A program made the translations under genes and the position numbers. From Laceyella sediminis (GTDB taxonomy: Bacteria; Bacillota; Bacilli; Thermoactinomycetales; Thermoactinomycetaceae), in assembly GCF_003003125.1 (NCBI RefSeq), contig NZ_PVTZ01000014.1, positions 1-64,000 of the forward strand: a stretch of DNA of 64,000 bases. Reading direction: 5' to 3'. Shown piece by piece: positions 63,518 to 64,000 of the stretch. Under the pieces are notes generated by a model. The model made no database searches, was not told the DNA's origin, and worked only from the letters and a program-made list of their open reading frames with translations. The first letter of the stretch is position 1, and each line of letters starts with the position of its first letter.

Positions 63518-63928
63518 ATGAAGCCGTCCTATTATTCAATTCGCCGTCATGTGATCCATGGAATCAACGCGTATTGCCTAGAGCAGTATCCGTATGAAGG
63601 ATACGGCTTTTTGGCCGGGCGCGACTTTACGATCACCCATTTTTTCCCGATTCAAAGCCAGAATCATCGTACTTGCTCTTGGGAGTTGGAGCCAAGGTCT
63701 TACAGGGATAACATCAAGCAGATGCGCCAACTCCAGTTGGACTGGCTCGGCGTCGTTCATTCTCATCCCGTTTCCCAAGCCTATCCTTCAGCCCGCGACC
63801 TGACCGGTTGGCATTTCCACGACAAAAGCTTGTGGATTATGTCGCTCAAGGATAAAGAATTCCAACTTTGCGCTTACTATATACAAGAAAAAAACATCCT
63901 TCCCATCATGTTTGAAATTATTGAATAG
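63518..63928 (+). CDS. JAMM/MPN-domain metalloprotease-like protein
   Basis: 136 residues; ATG at 63518 with GAGGAGG upstream. YPYEGYGFLAGRD gives the catalytic Glu, and LGVVHSHPVSQAYPSARDL is the JAMM motif HSHP-x7-SxxD. Bacterial stand-alone JAMM proteins remove ubiquitin-like or sulfur-carrier protein tails, or cleave cysteine conjugates. Gene context: 24 bases before a nicotinate phosphoribosyltransferase, so perhaps an operon. Confidence 0.88.
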   Translation: MKPSYYSIRRHVIHGINAYCLEQYPYEGYGFLAGRDFTITHFFPIQSQNHRTCSWELEPRSYRDNIKQMRQLQLDWLGVVHSHPVSQAYPSARDLTGWHFHDKSLWIMSLKDKEFQLCAYYIQEKNILPIMFEIIE

Positions 63929-63952
63929 CACACCATAGGGAGAAGATGAATC

Positions 63953-64000
63953 ATGTCTTTATCCATTTCCGCATTACATACTGACAAATACCAACTGACG
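63953..64000 (+). CDS. pncB: Nicotinate phosphoribosyltransferase, 5' end only
   Basis: Sixteen codons, MSLSISALHTDKYQLT, run off the window. 'ALHTDKYQLT' is the usual start of NAPRTases in NAD salvage. The frame is preceded by GGGAGAAG. Confidence 0.6.
   Translation, partial: MSLSISALHTDKYQLT

Noticed and set aside
1..64000. CRISPR array, tRNA or rRNA genes
   Set aside because: No regularly spaced direct repeats with spacers and no cloverleaf or rRNA motif was seen; dispersed repeats found are all of other kinds.

Overview
The window looks like a low-to-medium GC Gram-positive (Bacillota, Bacilli; perhaps Thermoactinomycetaceae-like, which is a guess from protein style). Supporting signs are a T-box leader on valS, AGGAGG-type ribosome binding sites, frequent TTG/GTG starts, lipoproteins with lipoboxes, a YezG-type immunity gene, RRNPP-type (HTH+TPR) regulators and JAMM/VWA proteins of Bacilli type. 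Housekeeping genes sit in the middle and at the right end; most of the rest is an accessory and defence region.

Layout. 1-2.6 kb: relics of two polymorphic-toxin loci, one cut by an IS3-family remnant, plus a cupredoxin-like relic. 2.7-13.7 kb: a four-gene operon (DUF499 ATPase, 203-aa protein, DUF1156 DNA methylase, PLD-SNF2 helicase), probably an uncharacterised or little-characterised restriction/anti-phage system. 13.9-18 kb: HD-like protein, then T-box-controlled valS. 18-21.9 kb: four-gene surface-glycan operon (TupA-like ATP-grasp, Gfo/Idh/MocA-like, methyltransferase, GT2). 22-23.7 kb: small unknown genes. 23.9-29.1 kb: RRNPP regulator ending in a possible AGDPP signal peptide, facing a prophage remnant (amidase, holin, tail fibre, Gp37-like, broken Dit). 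29.1-29.7 kb: a 608-bp partial copy of the DUF499 gene fused to the broken Dit gene. 30-33.4 kb: toxin/immunity locus with an NS_2-type nuclease and YezG. 33.5-40.4 kb: a three-gene pPIWI-RE system. 40.6-45.8 kb: truncated ABC exporter, broken GNAT, RHS relic, CPBP protease and its truncated copy. 45.8-49.8 kb: a second RRNPP-tail/AGDPP peptide facing a second amidase-holin cassette, then a third intact toxin/immunity locus. 49.9-64 kb: epimerase, DUF559 nuclease, cupin protein, VWA lipoprotein, ABC exporter operon, membrane and lipoproteins, cyclase, JAMM protein and the start of a nicotinate phosphoribosyltransferase.

How parts may work together. Two distinct nucleic-acid defence systems share an island with toxin/immunity loci. 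Three toxin loci share an upstream block holding TTGACA/TTGACT, and two of them share a 48-codon ORF plus terminator downstream. Twice, an RRNPP C-terminus with an AGDPP peptide lies tail-to-tail with an amidase-holin pair, suggesting a peptide-signalling module tied to phage-type lysis genes. Many genes are interrupted by one-base changes, several in homopolymers, so either decay, recoding/phase variation or assembly error is common here. No tRNA, rRNA or CRISPR array was recognised.
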